Part shown: in pieces, positions 24,902-33,711 of the stretch
How positions within the stretch are numbered: the first letter of the stretch is position 1
How the letters are laid out: each line of letters begins with the position of its first letter
From: Salinimonas profundi
GTDB lineage: Bacteria; Pseudomonadota; Gammaproteobacteria; Enterobacterales; Alteromonadaceae
DNA length: 64,000 nucleotides
NCBI RefSeq assembly: GCF_014750655.1
Contig: NZ_JABBXD010000007.1
Location: 62,001 to 126,000, forward strand
Reading direction: 5' to 3'
Notes under the pieces: model-generated
Seen by the model: the letters and a program-made list of their open reading frames with translations, nothing else
Told to the model about the DNA's origin: nothing
Database searches by the model: none
Program-made: the position numbers and the translations under genes

Positions 24902-27766
24902 CTATTCACTGCCCAGCACTTGCTGCCAGATACGTTTAACATTGTTCAGCAATGCCTCTAACTGTTCAGAGTGTTTTGCCAGCTTATCATCTGCCAGCGT
25001 TAGCTGATGATACTGGTCACGCAGCGACTGATACGCACCAACCAGATTATCACAAACCTTATTATCGATAATGCCAAGGGTCATTGCCATATTCAGGATC
25101 CGCGTATTATCCGTATATCGGGTGAGCGATTCATGTTTATCTGACCAGGCCAGGACCCAGAACTGGGTCAGAAACTCTATGTCAGCAATTCCCCCTTCGC
25201 ATTGTTTCAAATCAATATCAGATTGCGTCCCTGAATTTAAATGGTCACGCATTTTTTTACGCATCGACACCACGTCATCACGAAGGGAGTCTGTATCCCT
25301 GGCTTTGGTTAACACTGCATGGCGGACTTTATCAAATGATGCCAGCAAGCTGCTGTCACCCGCCACGCCGCGCGCGCGGACCAATGCCTGATGCTCCCAT
25401 GTCCAGGCTTGCTGTTGCTGATAACTTTCAAACCCGTCAATGTGACAACAGAGCAGGCCGGCTGAGCCTGATGGCCGCAGTCTCAGGTCAGTTTCATAAA
25501 GCTGACCGAATATCGTATTGGTATTTAGTAAATGCATGATGCGCTGCGCCAGTTTGATATAAAACTGCTGCGCCCCCACTGATTTTTTTCCGTTGGTTGA
25601 TGCATCTGTTGGTGCGTTATGAATAAACACCAAATCTAAATCGGAGCCATAACCCAGTTCATAGCCACCCAGCTTGCCATAGCCAATAACGGCAAATCCG
25701 CGGTGGTTACCTTCCAGGTGTTCAGGCGTACCATAGCGAGCTGCAACCTGTTCCCATGCCTGATAAATGACGGTATCCAGCAGCACTTCTGCCAGCACGG
25801 TAAGTTTATCACTGACTCTGACCACTGGTAGCGAGCCGCTTATATCAGAGGCCGCAATGCGCAGTTGCTGACACAGCTTGAACTGCCGGCATGCATCCAT
25901 CGACAGTTCAACATCGTCGGGGTCGACACGCAGCAACTGTTGACGTAATTCGTCCTCATACTCCCTGCGACTTTCCTCTAAGCCGGTATTTTGCTGTTCT
26001 AAATAAAGCGGGGTCAGTAGCTCATCTAACAATAATGGAAAGCGCTGGATTTGCTTGGCTATCCACTCACTGCGTTCACAAAGTTTGACCAACTGGTTCA
26101 GCACATCCAGGTTTTCTAACAGCAAAGTCAGATAGGTGGTTCGGCCTGTAATAGACCGGATCACATCCAGCAAGCGGGGCATAACCCGATGAATCCGGTT
26201 GGGCGAAGTTTCGATGAGCGTATGCAGTAATTCCGGCATGAGCGCATCAAGGGTACGCAGACCCCGTTCGCCCATGCGAAATTGCCGCAGGTTGGCGCGA
26301 AATTCCATGAGCTGCTCGTAAACCGCATCGGCGTTGTCATCGTCCATGTAGGGAGTAAGCAATGCACACAGCTCCTGTCTGTCCATATCTACCTGCCAGA
26401 CATCGTTGCACACCTGAAACAACGAATCTTCATGGGAGTGAGCCTCATGATGTTCGCTTACCAATGCGTTGAACTGCGCATGCACTTCCTTCATTCGCTG
26501 TGTCAGCTCTTCGTAAAAGGTCTCATAATCAATAAATCCCATAACCTTGCAAAGCACGGCTTTAGGCCAGTCTTCATCAGGCAGAGTCTGGGTTTGTTGA
26601 TCATCAAACTGCTGTAGCGTGTGTTCAACTTTACGTAAAAAACAATAATGACCGTAGAGCTGACGAATAGTATCCGGTTCTACAATATCCAGCTCGGACA
26701 AGGTATGTAATGTGCGCTTAAGGCTGCGCCGCTGCAGATCAGGCTCGCGTCCGCCATGAATCAGCTGAAAACTTTGCGCAAAAAACTCAATTTCGCGGAT
26801 GCCACCGGCGCCCAGTTTGATGTTGTCTTTTAAGCCACGCCGCCGAATCTCACGGTTAATCAGTCCTTTCATATGCCGAAGTGCATCGATCGTGGTGAAG
26901 TCGAGATAGCGTCTGAAGGTAAAAGGGCGCAGAATATCAAGCAGTTCATCCACATAGGGTGAGTCAGGGGTTATTGCACGTGCCTTTATCATGGCAAACC
27001 GTTCCCAGTTTCTTCCCTGTTCCTGATAATAATCTTCAAGGGCGGCAAAATGCGTGACCAGCGGGCCGCTGTCCCCGAACGGACGCAGTCGCATATCTAC
27101 CCGGAACACTTGCCCTTGTGCGGTTACCGTATTTAAGGCGCTAATGAGCTTTTGCGCCAGGCGGTTAAAAAACTGCTGGTTCTCGACCTGTTTGCGTCCG
27201 CCTTCGGTTTCGCCTTTGTAGGGATAGCAAAAAATTAAATCGATATCTGATGAGAAATTGAGCTCCCTGCCGCCAAGCTTCCCCATTCCCAGGATAATCA
27301 TTGGTTGCGGGCCGTGTGGACCGGCAGGTTTGCCATAGCGCTCACTCAGGTGATTATAAAGCCAGTCGCAGGCGCCCAGAATTAAGGCATCAGCCAGGGC
27401 TGAGACACGCTCTACAGAGGCTTCAATATCCTGGTTATTCAATAAGTCGCAATGTGCGATGGCAGCCATCTGGGTATTACGAAATTCCCGCAGCACGCGC
27501 ATCAGTTGCTCTTCGGTTTTCACCGGTGCCAGTGCATCATGCAGAGCGTCACTGTAGTGCTCAGAGGATAGCGCTGCGCTATCCAGCTGTTCCGTGTTCT
27601 GCTGCTCAAGAACTCGTCCGAGAAACCGGCTTAAGCCCGGGAGACTGTAGTTTGCGTGGTCGTGTGACGGAACGGCATCTTGCAAGTGCGGGGCGTCCTG
27701 ATGATGTTGCCAGAAAGTCTGGGCTTTTTCCCTGATAATCCTGTTCATCTGCTCTTGCGTAGGCAT
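24902..27766 (-). CDS. glnE: Glutamine synthetase adenylyltransferase/adenylyl-removing enzyme
   Basis: This roughly 954-residue bifunctional enzyme adenylylates and deadenylylates glutamine synthetase in response to PII. The N-terminal adenylyl-removing domain has GMGKLGGRELNFSSDIDLIF (about 160-180), and the C-terminal adenylyltransferase domain has GYGKLGGYELGYGSDLDLVF (about 690-710), with the two nucleotidyltransferase GS/DxD cores separated by a regulatory linker. The length matches E. coli GlnE. Two upstream starts exist in frame. The ATG with GAGG is chosen. It is followed, in the opposite orientation, by DUF350 and hldE, the common gammaproteobacterial neighbourhood of glnE. Confidence 0.96.
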   Translation of the reverse strand: MPTQEQMNRIIREKAQTFWQHHQDAPHLQDAVPSHDHANYSLPGLSRFLGRVLEQQNTEQLDSAALSSEHYSDALHDALAPVKTEEQLMRVLREFRNTQMAAIAHCDLLNNQDIEASVERVSALADALILGACDWLYNHLSERYGKPAGPHGPQPMIILGMGKLGGRELNFSSDIDLIFCYPYKGETEGGRKQVENQQFFNRLAQKLISALNTVTAQGQVFRVDMRLRPFGDSGPLVTHFAALEDYYQEQGRNWERFAMIKARAITPDSPYVDELLDILRPFTFRRYLDFTTIDALRHMKGLINREIRRRGLKDNIKLGAGGIREIEFFAQSFQLIHGGREPDLQRRSLKRTLHTLSELDIVEPDTIRQLYGHYCFLRKVEHTLQQFDDQQTQTLPDEDWPKAVLCKVMGFIDYETFYEELTQRMKEVHAQFNALVSEHHEAHSHEDSLFQVCNDVWQVDMDRQELCALLTPYMDDDNADAVYEQLMEFRANLRQFRMGERGLRTLDALMPELLHTLIETSPNRIHRVMPRLLDVIRSITGRTTYLTLLLENLDVLNQLVKLCERSEWIAKQIQRFPLLLDELLTPLYLEQQNTGLEESRREYEDELRQQLLRVDPDDVELSMDACRQFKLCQQLRIAASDISGSLPVVRVSDKLTVLAEVLLDTVIYQAWEQVAARYGTPEHLEGNHRGFAVIGYGKLGGYELGYGSDLDLVFIHNAPTDASTNGKKSVGAQQFYIKLAQRIMHLLNTNTIFGQLYETDLRLRPSGSAGLLCCHIDGFESYQQQQAWTWEHQALVRARGVAGDSSLLASFDKVRHAVLTKARDTDSLRDDVVSMRKKMRDHLNSGTQSDIDLKQCEGGIADIEFLTQFWVLAWSDKHESLTRYTDNTRILNMAMTLGIIDNKVCDNLVGAYQSLRDQYHQLTLADDKLAKHSEQLEALLNNVKRIWQQVLGSE

Positions 27767-27898
27767 AATACACGACCTCATCGTCACCGCCTGAATTTGG
27801 ATTGCAGGCTGATTGCATGAATAATGACGCAGAGTCTGTCACATCCTGTTGTCAGGCTCCAGCAACGAATAATAATACACCGTATGAAGGGAACTGAG

Positions 27899-28810
27899 AT
27901 GGAAACGCTGGTCAAATTAGTACCGCTGCCCCGCGACTTGTGGGTCTACCTTGTTATCGACCTGGCGCTGGCTTTGTTGTTACTGGTACTGCTCAAATGG
28001 CTGGCCGGATTATTCAGAAAAGGCTCGGTAACCGATGAACTGGCGGTAAAAGATAACTTCGCATTTGGTATCAGTATTGCCGGCGGCATGCTCTCTTTGT
28101 GCATTGTGCTCGGCTCAGTGGTTGGCCGCCATGTTGGGCAGGGGTTCGAGTCAGCCGCAGCAGGGATGGTAAGCTTTGGACTAATCGGTATTGTCCTGGT
28201 TAATTTTGGGCGCTTTGCCCACGACAAGCTGGTACTCAACCGGGTCGACACCCGCGCACTGATTGGTGACCGAAGTGTCAGTATCGCCATGGTCGATGCA
28301 GCGAGCCTTATCGCCAGCGCCATTATTTTAAGAAGCATGGTGTTGTGGGTCGATGGCAGTGACATGAATGCCATGATCGCTATCTCCACAGGATTTACGG
28401 TAGTTCTGACAATCCTGCTGTTTATGACGCGCATTTATGAAGTACGTTATGCCAGAGATAATCAGAATGATTCATTTCAGGGCGCGCTGCAAAAAGGGCA
28501 ACTGGCACTGGCTGTTGAGCATGCCGGAAACCTGCTTGGTACAGCGCTAATCGTCGCTTCTGCCCGACATTTGCTGAACTATCATCCGGATGGGTATGTC
28601 AGTAATGTCACCGGCTGGCTGATTGTCAGTGTCGTGCTGTCCCTGTCGCTGTATATTCTGGTTAATGCCAGTAAAAAACTGATTTTGTGGGGACTGGATT
28701 ATCGCCAGGAAGTGGATAAACAGCATAATATCGGCGTGGCATGCCTGGAGTTTTGCCTGACGCTGGGTATCGCGCTTATAGTAAACGGTATTCTGGAGTT
28801 TTTATCCTAA
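27899..28810 (+). CDS. DUF350-family integral membrane protein
   Basis: This 303-residue, highly hydrophobic protein has about eight membrane segments in two DUF350-like repeats. Each contains a segment of the type KDNFAFGISIAGGMLSLCIVLGS and VEHAGNLLGTALIVASA. The function of the family is unknown. A frame 25 codons longer exists upstream, but the ATG at 27899 has AAGGGA at six bases. Its stop overlaps the convergent GIY-YIG gene by 4 bp. Confidence 0.8.
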   Translation: METLVKLVPLPRDLWVYLVIDLALALLLLVLLKWLAGLFRKGSVTDELAVKDNFAFGISIAGGMLSLCIVLGSVVGRHVGQGFESAAAGMVSFGLIGIVLVNFGRFAHDKLVLNRVDTRALIGDRSVSIAMVDAASLIASAIILRSMVLWVDGSDMNAMIAISTGFTVVLTILLFMTRIYEVRYARDNQNDSFQGALQKGQLALAVEHAGNLLGTALIVASARHLLNYHPDGYVSNVTGWLIVSVVLSLSLYILVNASKKLILWGLDYRQEVDKQHNIGVACLEFCLTLGIALIVNGILEFLS

Positions 28811-29154
28811 CAAAATTGGGGAGTTACGATGTTGACCTGATGCGTTGCAAGGGCGCGCAGGTCTTCTTTGATCAGTGCCTGTTTCTGGCGCTTTGACAGT
28901 TGTTTAATCGCATATTCTATCTTTAACGCCCCGGACCTGTCGGCGACATTGAGCACCAGGCGAAACTGCAGTGGGCCTTTTCCTTTAAGTGCGCGCGCGC
29001 CACCTTTGAGCTCGCCACTATGCTGGCGGAGTCGCCGTCCCGGATTGGTTGTAACGCCGGTGTAAAACTGACCCATCCGGTTCTCAATGATGTAAACATA
29101 CCACCGGTCAGTGCTGTCCTCATTTTCCGTTAAGACTGATATACTTGCTGTCAA
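28807..29154 (-). CDS. GIY-YIG nuclease-superfamily protein (YhbQ-like)
   Basis: This 115-residue protein has the GIY-YIG core: [19 protein letters not shown] (about 18-36), the arginine of NPGRRLRQH and [14 protein letters not shown]. It matches the small YhbQ/UPF0213-type proteins thought to act on nucleic acids. The start appears to be TTG, with no nearby in-frame ATG or GTG and a weak ribosome-binding site, so the N-terminus (residues 1-16) is uncertain. Confidence 0.82.
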   Translation of the reverse strand: MTASISVLTENEDSTDRWYVYIIENRMGQFYTGVTTNPGRRLRQHSGELKGGARALKGKGPLQFRLVLNVADRSGALKIEYAIKQLSKRQKQALIKEDLRALATHQVNIVTPQFC

Positions 29155-29184
29155 TTTTCATATCTTACTGCTAAACGACTGAAC

Positions 29185-30615
29185 ATGATTCTACCAGATT
29201 TCAAAAATGCGAACGTACTGATTGTCGGCGACCTGATGCTTGACCGCTATTGGGGAGGGAGTACCGGTCGAATCAGTCCGGAGGCGCCTGTGCCGGTGGT
29301 AAACGTAAATAGCAGTGAGGATCGACCCGGTGGCGCGGCTAACGTGGCGATTAATGCCGCGATGCTGGGGGCCCGGGTAAGTCTGCTGGGCTTGTGCGGC
29401 CATGATGAAAATGCAGAAATACTGAAAAACAGACTTTCTTCTTTTGATGTTGACTGTCATTTCACGCCGGTGGCCGGTCGCGACACCATTACTAAACTCA
29501 GGGTAATGAGTCGTAATCAGCAGCTATTGCGTCTGGATTTTGAAAAGTCATTCGCCGATAGTGATAAATCTTCCATGATCAGTCGCTACATGGAACTGTT
29601 ACCCAGCGCAGACATTGTGATTCTTTCTGATTATGCCAAAGGCGCGCTATCGACACCGCAGCCGCTTATCAGTGCTGCCAGAGAAGCGCACAAAATTGTG
29701 ATTGTTGATCCAAAAGGTACGGATTTTGCGAAGTATAGAGGCGCATCACTTATTACGCCTAATATGACAGAATTCAGCGCTGTTGCCGGCCATCCTGAGA
29801 ACGAGCAAAATCTGATGGAAAAAGCGGTGACAATGAAGCAGGACCTGGCATTGGAAGGCCTACTGGTCACCCGATCTGAGGAAGGGATGACGTTATTTCA
29901 TGGTGAGGCTGAAGCGTTTCACTTGCCGGCAAAAGCCAAAGAAGTGTTTGACGTCACAGGGGCGGGGGATACCGTCATATCAACACTGGCTGTTGCTTAT
30001 GCCGCCGGTGCCACTATTCAGGATGCTTGTATGCTGGCAAACGTTGCCGCGAGTATTGTCGTTGGCAAACTGGGCACATCAACGGTCACAGCCACCGAGC
30101 TTGCGGTAGCATTGCAGGAACAGCATAAAAATAACGACACTGGCGTGATGAGCGAAGATCAGTTGGCTATCGCAATCGACCAGGCAAAAAAACGTGGCGA
30201 GCACGTTGTGATGACAAATGGTTGTTTTGATATTCTGCATGCAGGTCATGTGTCTTACTTACAGGCTGCAGCGCAATTGGGTGACCGTCTTATTGTGGCT
30301 GTCAATGATGATGCGTCTGTGACACGGTTGAAGGGGCAGGGGCGTCCGGTCAACAATGTTCAGCGCAGAATGGCAGTGTTGGCAGGTTTGGCTTCGGTAG
30401 ACTGGGTCGTTCCTTTTAGCGAGGATACGCCACAGCGTATTATCGGCAGACTTTTACCCGATACACTGGTAAAAGGCGGAGATTACAAGGTTGAAGACAT
30501 CGCCGGTGGCCAGGAGGTTATTGCGAATGGCGGTAGTGTTAAAGTGTTACATTTTGAAGAGGGTGTCTCAACGACCGCAATCATTGAACAAATTGTCGGT
30601 CATAAAGGTGAATAA
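29185..30615 (+). CDS. hldE: Bifunctional heptose 7-phosphate kinase/heptose 1-phosphate adenylyltransferase
   Basis: This 476-residue enzyme makes ADP-heptose for the lipopolysaccharide inner core. The N-terminal ribokinase-type domain (about 1-320) has GGAANVAIN (49-57) and the anion-hole/base motif DVTGAGDT (256-263). The C-terminal nucleotidyltransferase domain has [11 protein letters not shown] (345-355) and later ISTERT-like [10 protein letters not shown]. It lies close to glnE, as in E. coli. The start ATG lies 30 bp from the divergent GIY-YIG gene. Confidence 0.96.
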   Translation: MILPDFKNANVLIVGDLMLDRYWGGSTGRISPEAPVPVVNVNSSEDRPGGAANVAINAAMLGARVSLLGLCGHDENAEILKNRLSSFDVDCHFTPVAGRDTITKLRVMSRNQQLLRLDFEKSFADSDKSSMISRYMELLPSADIVILSDYAKGALSTPQPLISAAREAHKIVIVDPKGTDFAKYRGASLITPNMTEFSAVAGHPENEQNLMEKAVTMKQDLALEGLLVTRSEEGMTLFHGEAEAFHLPAKAKEVFDVTGAGDTVISTLAVAYAAGATIQDACMLANVAASIVVGKLGTSTVTATELAVALQEQHKNNDTGVMSEDQLAIAIDQAKKRGEHVVMTNGCFDILHAGHVSYLQAAAQLGDRLIVAVNDDASVTRLKGQGRPVNNVQRRMAVLAGLASVDWVVPFSEDTPQRIIGRLLPDTLVKGGDYKVEDIAGGQEVIANGGSVKVLHFEEGVSTTAIIEQIVGHKGE

Positions 30616-30717
30616 CCCCGGACATCAAATAATTAGTTATGTGTCACGTATAGTCGTAAAGCTGGTATTAGGCTAAGATTCGTTCGGGCACTCAGGCAGA
30701 AGTATAGCGGTAATTCC

Positions 30718-31803
30718 ATGTATGAAAGTTATTATGGGCTGGATTCAAAACCTTTCCAGCTAACACCGGATCCAGATTTTTTCTTTGCCAGTCGCTGGCA
30801 CAAACGTGCTATGTCGTACTTACAGTACGGGCTTTCGCAGGCCGAGGGGTTCATTGTCATTACCGGCGATATCGGAACGGGCAAAACAACAATAGCCAAC
30901 TCTTTAGTTGCTGAAATTGAAGACGATATTGTCGTGGCGCACATCGTAACGCCAAAGTTGACCCCGGATGAACTGGTCAAAATGGTCGCATCGAAATTTG
31001 AGTTGGATGTTGCCGGAAAAACCAAAGCCGACATTCTGAAAATTCTCGAAGTTTTCTTATACGACCTGAGCAAAACAGGCCGCCGTGCATTGTTGCTTGT
31101 GGATGAGGCACAAAACCTGCCGCTTGAAACGATTGAAGAATTGCGCATGTTGTCTAACTTTCAGGAGTTTGGAAAGCCGCTTCTTCAAAGCTTCCTGTTA
31201 GGTCAGGAAGAGTTGCAGCCTATTCTGCGTGCACCCAATATGGAGCAATTTCGTCAGCGCATCGTCGCATCATGTCACCTTGCACCGCTTACCCTGGAAG
31301 AAACGAAGGAATATATTGAGTTCCGACTGCATCATGCAGGTTGGAATGGTAGCGCATTATTCAGCGACGATGCCTACGGTCGTATTTACAAATTTACTCG
31401 TGGTGTTCCCCGTAAAATCAATACATTGATGGATCGAATTCTTTTGTTCGGCTTCCTGGAAGAGCTGGAAACGCTAGATGGCGATGCCGTTGATTCTGTC
31501 ATCAACGAGGTTAGTGAAGAGATGTTTTTGCCTGAGACACCCACTCCAGAAGAGCAGGAGGCTGTTGACGAAGAGCAATATGAAGCATCTGTGGGCACTG
31601 GTGTGCCGCATAAGCCGAAGAAGAAACTTATGACACCTAATGGCAATGAAATACAGGATGCGGAATATTATAAGGCTATGCTAAGTGAATTGGTTGATGC
31701 GTTGGACGATGCTATTAGTCATAAGATCAAGCTGACGCAATATATCGACAAACTTTTAAAGAAAAAATATAAAACGTATGTTCGATTGAAAGAAGATGAC
31801 TAA
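30718..31803 (+). CDS. XrtA/PEP-CTERM locus ExeA-like ATPase
   Basis: This 361-residue P-loop ATPase has Walker A GDIGTGKTT (50-58) and Walker B LLLVDEAQN (125-133). The opening MYESYYGLDSKPFQLTPDP, with FFFASRWHKRAMSYL following, is the signature of the secretion-ATPase family linked to PEP-CTERM/XrtA loci (TIGR03015-like). It is ExeA/GspA-related and thought to drive or regulate assembly or export of the polysaccharide or sorted proteins; its exact role is unproven. The C-terminal 90 residues are charged and partly coiled-coil. It marks the left end of the locus and lies 134 bp upstream of the PEP-CTERM gene. Confidence 0.9.
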   Translation: MYESYYGLDSKPFQLTPDPDFFFASRWHKRAMSYLQYGLSQAEGFIVITGDIGTGKTTIANSLVAEIEDDIVVAHIVTPKLTPDELVKMVASKFELDVAGKTKADILKILEVFLYDLSKTGRRALLLVDEAQNLPLETIEELRMLSNFQEFGKPLLQSFLLGQEELQPILRAPNMEQFRQRIVASCHLAPLTLEETKEYIEFRLHHAGWNGSALFSDDAYGRIYKFTRGVPRKINTLMDRILLFGFLEELETLDGDAVDSVINEVSEEMFLPETPTPEEQEAVDEEQYEASVGTGVPHKPKKKLMTPNGNEIQDAEYYKAMLSELVDALDDAISHKIKLTQYIDKLLKKKYKTYVRLKEDD

Positions 31804-31805
31804 TG

Positions 31806-31838
31806 TCTGAAAATTTTACACGGTCTGTAAAATTCAGA
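31806..31838. promoter_or_regulatory. Inverted-repeat operator candidate upstream of the PEP-CTERM gene
   Basis: A 9-bp inverted repeat, AATTTTACA (31812-31820) and TGTAAAATT (31826-31834), has a 5-nt CGGTC spacer. It is extended by TCTG/CAGA on each side. It is 37 bp upstream of the -24 element and lies 3 bp past the ATPase stop codon. The distance suits a sigma-54 enhancer-binding site. A weak terminator reading is possible, but there is no T-run. Confidence 0.5.
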
Positions 31839-31870
31839 AATAAAAGCTTAAAAATTAACAGGTTAAAAAT

Positions 31871-31886
31871 TGGCCTATAAATTGCT
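31871..31886 (+). promoter_or_regulatory. Sigma-54 (-24/-12) promoter of the PEP-CTERM gene
   Basis: TGGC (31871-31874) and TTGC (31882-31885) are present, with GG and GC separated by exactly 10 bp, matching the RpoN consensus TGGCAC-N5-TTGC. The predicted transcript start is about 31897, some 40 bp before the ATG. Sigma-54 control of PEP-CTERM genes through PrsK/PrsR is known from other bacteria. Confidence 0.62.
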
Positions 31887-31937
31887 CAGCGATTAACCAG
31901 AAGTAGTTGTAGTATCAATTGTAGTGAGAGGTCACTG

Positions 31938-32807
31938 ATGAATGTACTGAGCAAGGTAGTTTTAGGATCAATGTTAGTAGGGGCAGCATGGACGTCGCAG
32001 GCTGCAATGTGCGGTGTCAGTGATGTACAAATCACCGAAATACAAGTTTTGGACGGAAGTGCTGCTGAGCAACTTGCTACGCCGTTAAATGCAACTGAAT
32101 GTGTTGGTTCGTTTACAGGAAACAATAGCTCGTTCACAAAGCCTGTAGATAATTTAGGCTATAAAGATGATGGCTGGTTCAACGTTGATAGCTATAACGG
32201 ATGGTGGGATACGCCTGGCGTTTTCGTAGAAGATGACGCGCTGCAAAACCTTCAGGGCAAAGGTGAAATCGACCCAGGTTGGATTTATGTGGGTAAAGCT
32301 GAAGCCGACAGTGGTTTTAGTTTCAATGGCGCTACCATGGATAACGGCGACACGTCTTATACCTTTCTTGACTCGCTGCTGACCATTAGCTGCCCAACAC
32401 AGGAAGATGGAATCTGTGACGACGCATCAAGTGGTACCTTCAGCTGGACGCCTCCTGCTACTAACCCTGACGCGCTCATGGAGCTGCTGGGCGGTGAGTT
32501 TTTTGACAAAGTGGGCATCGTATTTAAAGCTGCTACACAGTTCGTTATTTACGAGTTTGATTTGAAAGAGCTTGGTTTAAATCCGGTGTATGACGGTGAC
32601 CCTAACTATGCGTTTAAGGGGACCTGGGATGTAAGTCAAACGTTGGTGAAGACTAACAAGAATGACAAAACCGTTTCTCAGGGGCTGTCTAATGTGACTG
32701 TGTGGGCTCGTGACCCGGCTGCAATCGTTGATGTACCGGCACCTACAACTTTAGTGCTAGTTTTATTTGGGTTAGCACTAGTAATTCGTAGACGATTCAT
32801 GCAATAA
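31938..32807 (+). CDS. PEP-CTERM sorting-domain surface protein (exosortase substrate)
   Basis: This 289-residue secreted protein has a signal peptide (about 1-23, ending SQAAMCG) and a C-terminal sorting signal at 266-289: VPAPTTL, a hydrophobic helix LVLVLFGLALVI, then RRR. This is the VPxPTT variant of the PEP-CTERM motif recognised and processed by XrtA. Between them lies an acidic, cysteine-containing ectodomain with four to six cysteines and no recognised fold. It has GAGAGG upstream of the ATG and a sigma-54-type promoter. It is the only PEP-CTERM protein in the window, and its function is unknown. Matrix or surface association is inferred. Confidence 0.88.
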   Translation: MNVLSKVVLGSMLVGAAWTSQAAMCGVSDVQITEIQVLDGSAAEQLATPLNATECVGSFTGNNSSFTKPVDNLGYKDDGWFNVDSYNGWWDTPGVFVEDDALQNLQGKGEIDPGWIYVGKAEADSGFSFNGATMDNGDTSYTFLDSLLTISCPTQEDGICDDASSGTFSWTPPATNPDALMELLGGEFFDKVGIVFKAATQFVIYEFDLKELGLNPVYDGDPNYAFKGTWDVSQTLVKTNKNDKTVSQGLSNVTVWARDPAAIVDVPAPTTLVLVLFGLALVIRRRFMQ

Positions 32808-32821
32808 TAGCGTCGAGTAAT

Positions 32822-32850
32822 AAAAAAAGCCTCTGGAGAGAGGCTTTAAT
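32822..32850 (+). terminator. First terminator after the PEP-CTERM gene
   Basis: AAAGCCTCT and AGAGGCTTT form a perfect 9-bp stem with a GGAG loop, 18 bp after the stop. The T-run is short (TTTAATAAT). Confidence 0.6.
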
Positions 32851-32881
32851 AATTATAAAATTCCATATTCCAAACATTCAT

Positions 32882-32908
32882 AGCGGGCAATTAGCTCGCT
32901 TTTTTTTT
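32882..32908 (+). terminator. Second terminator after the PEP-CTERM gene
   Basis: AGCGGGC (32882-32888) and GCTCGCT (32894-32900) form a 7-bp stem with one G-T pair, followed by nine T. With the hairpin 40 bp upstream it makes a tandem terminator. Confidence 0.78.
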
Positions 32909-33636
32909 GTCTGGAGAAACATCTGGCTAATCGTCCGTAATTAACCAGAATGTAACATAATCCCATATTCCAGTCTAACTAATGCAATATGAAGGCCAGT
33001 TTTTAAAATTATTAGAAATTGCGAGGTATAACGGTAAGTCATTGAAAATAGGTTTACTTCAACACGCCGAATGTAGTATTTCCTTATCAATAAAGCATGA
33101 TGTATAAATGGTGTACTGCAAAAGCTGCAAGGGTCTGTAAAAGTTACATTGCAAAACGGTCACCGCTGATATGTAATCATCACGTGTAAAAAGAATTTGT
33201 TGCTAAATACCGACATGTTCAACCTGCTAAGCAAATCCCACGTTACTGTGCATTTCTATTCAGCTTCAACACGACGTTTAAGCTCTTAGTCATTTATCAT
33301 TATGCGCGTCGTGCTCTGACAAGCACTCAAGCGCCTGTTGTTTGGCCGATACACAACACACTACGTAAACGTCTGGTCACAAAAAGTAAATCGTTTGATT
33401 GTGCAAGAATAGAGGATTTACTGAAACTTGAACCACTATGCGCCGGTATTGCGATTTTCACACGTTATTGACATCCTCATTCTCCAGACCCATACCAAAG
33501 CAATAGCCTTGTAGTGACAATTGTTGTTATTGGTCCAGACGCCTTCTGCCTGGTCGCGCTTATTTGAAAATGCCAGACAGGGAATGGCTGGTTGAAAGGG
33601 CAGGGTGTGTGTCTGGTGCTGCAAAATGGCAATAAA
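32909..33636. other. Gene-free region, about 730 bp
   Basis: No credible coding sequence lies between the PEP-CTERM terminators and the sugar-transferase terminator. A 70-codon frame on the minus strand (33436-33648) has a low-complexity, unlikely composition and no ribosome-binding site. Visible features are an 11-base copy of part of the PEP-CTERM upstream repeat (GGTCTGTAAAA, 33132-33142) and a 7-bp inverted repeat CACGACG (33270-33276)/CGTCGTG (33307-33313). It may hold a small RNA, a long regulatory region or decayed sequence. Confidence 0.5.
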
Positions 33637-33637
33637 A

Positions 33638-33682
33638 AAACCGGACATTGCTTTGACCGTTAGGCGGCAATAGTCCGGTTTT
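33638..33682 (-). terminator. Terminator of the priming sugar-transferase gene
   Basis: AAACCGGAC and GTCCGGTTT form a 9-bp stem extended by TTGC/GCAA, with a loop of about 18 nt. On the minus strand it is followed by TTTTTT. It ends the sugar-transferase transcript, whose stop is at 33712. Confidence 0.82.
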
Positions 33683-33711
33683 ATCAGTACTTATGCTATT
33701 GAGGAGCGGGC

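Noticed and set aside
27301-27735. 144-codon plus-strand frame opposite glnE
   Set aside because: It is the antisense of a well-conserved adenylyltransferase region, with no ribosome-binding site.
33468-33478. TTGACATCCTC, similar to a sequence found near the right ends of some IS200/IS605-family elements
   Set aside because: The match is only 11 bases, without the expected GC hairpin or any transposase or TnpB remnant.
33436-33648. 70-codon minus-strand frame in the gene-free stretch
   Set aside because: Low-complexity composition, no ribosome-binding site and overlap with the sugar-transferase terminator.
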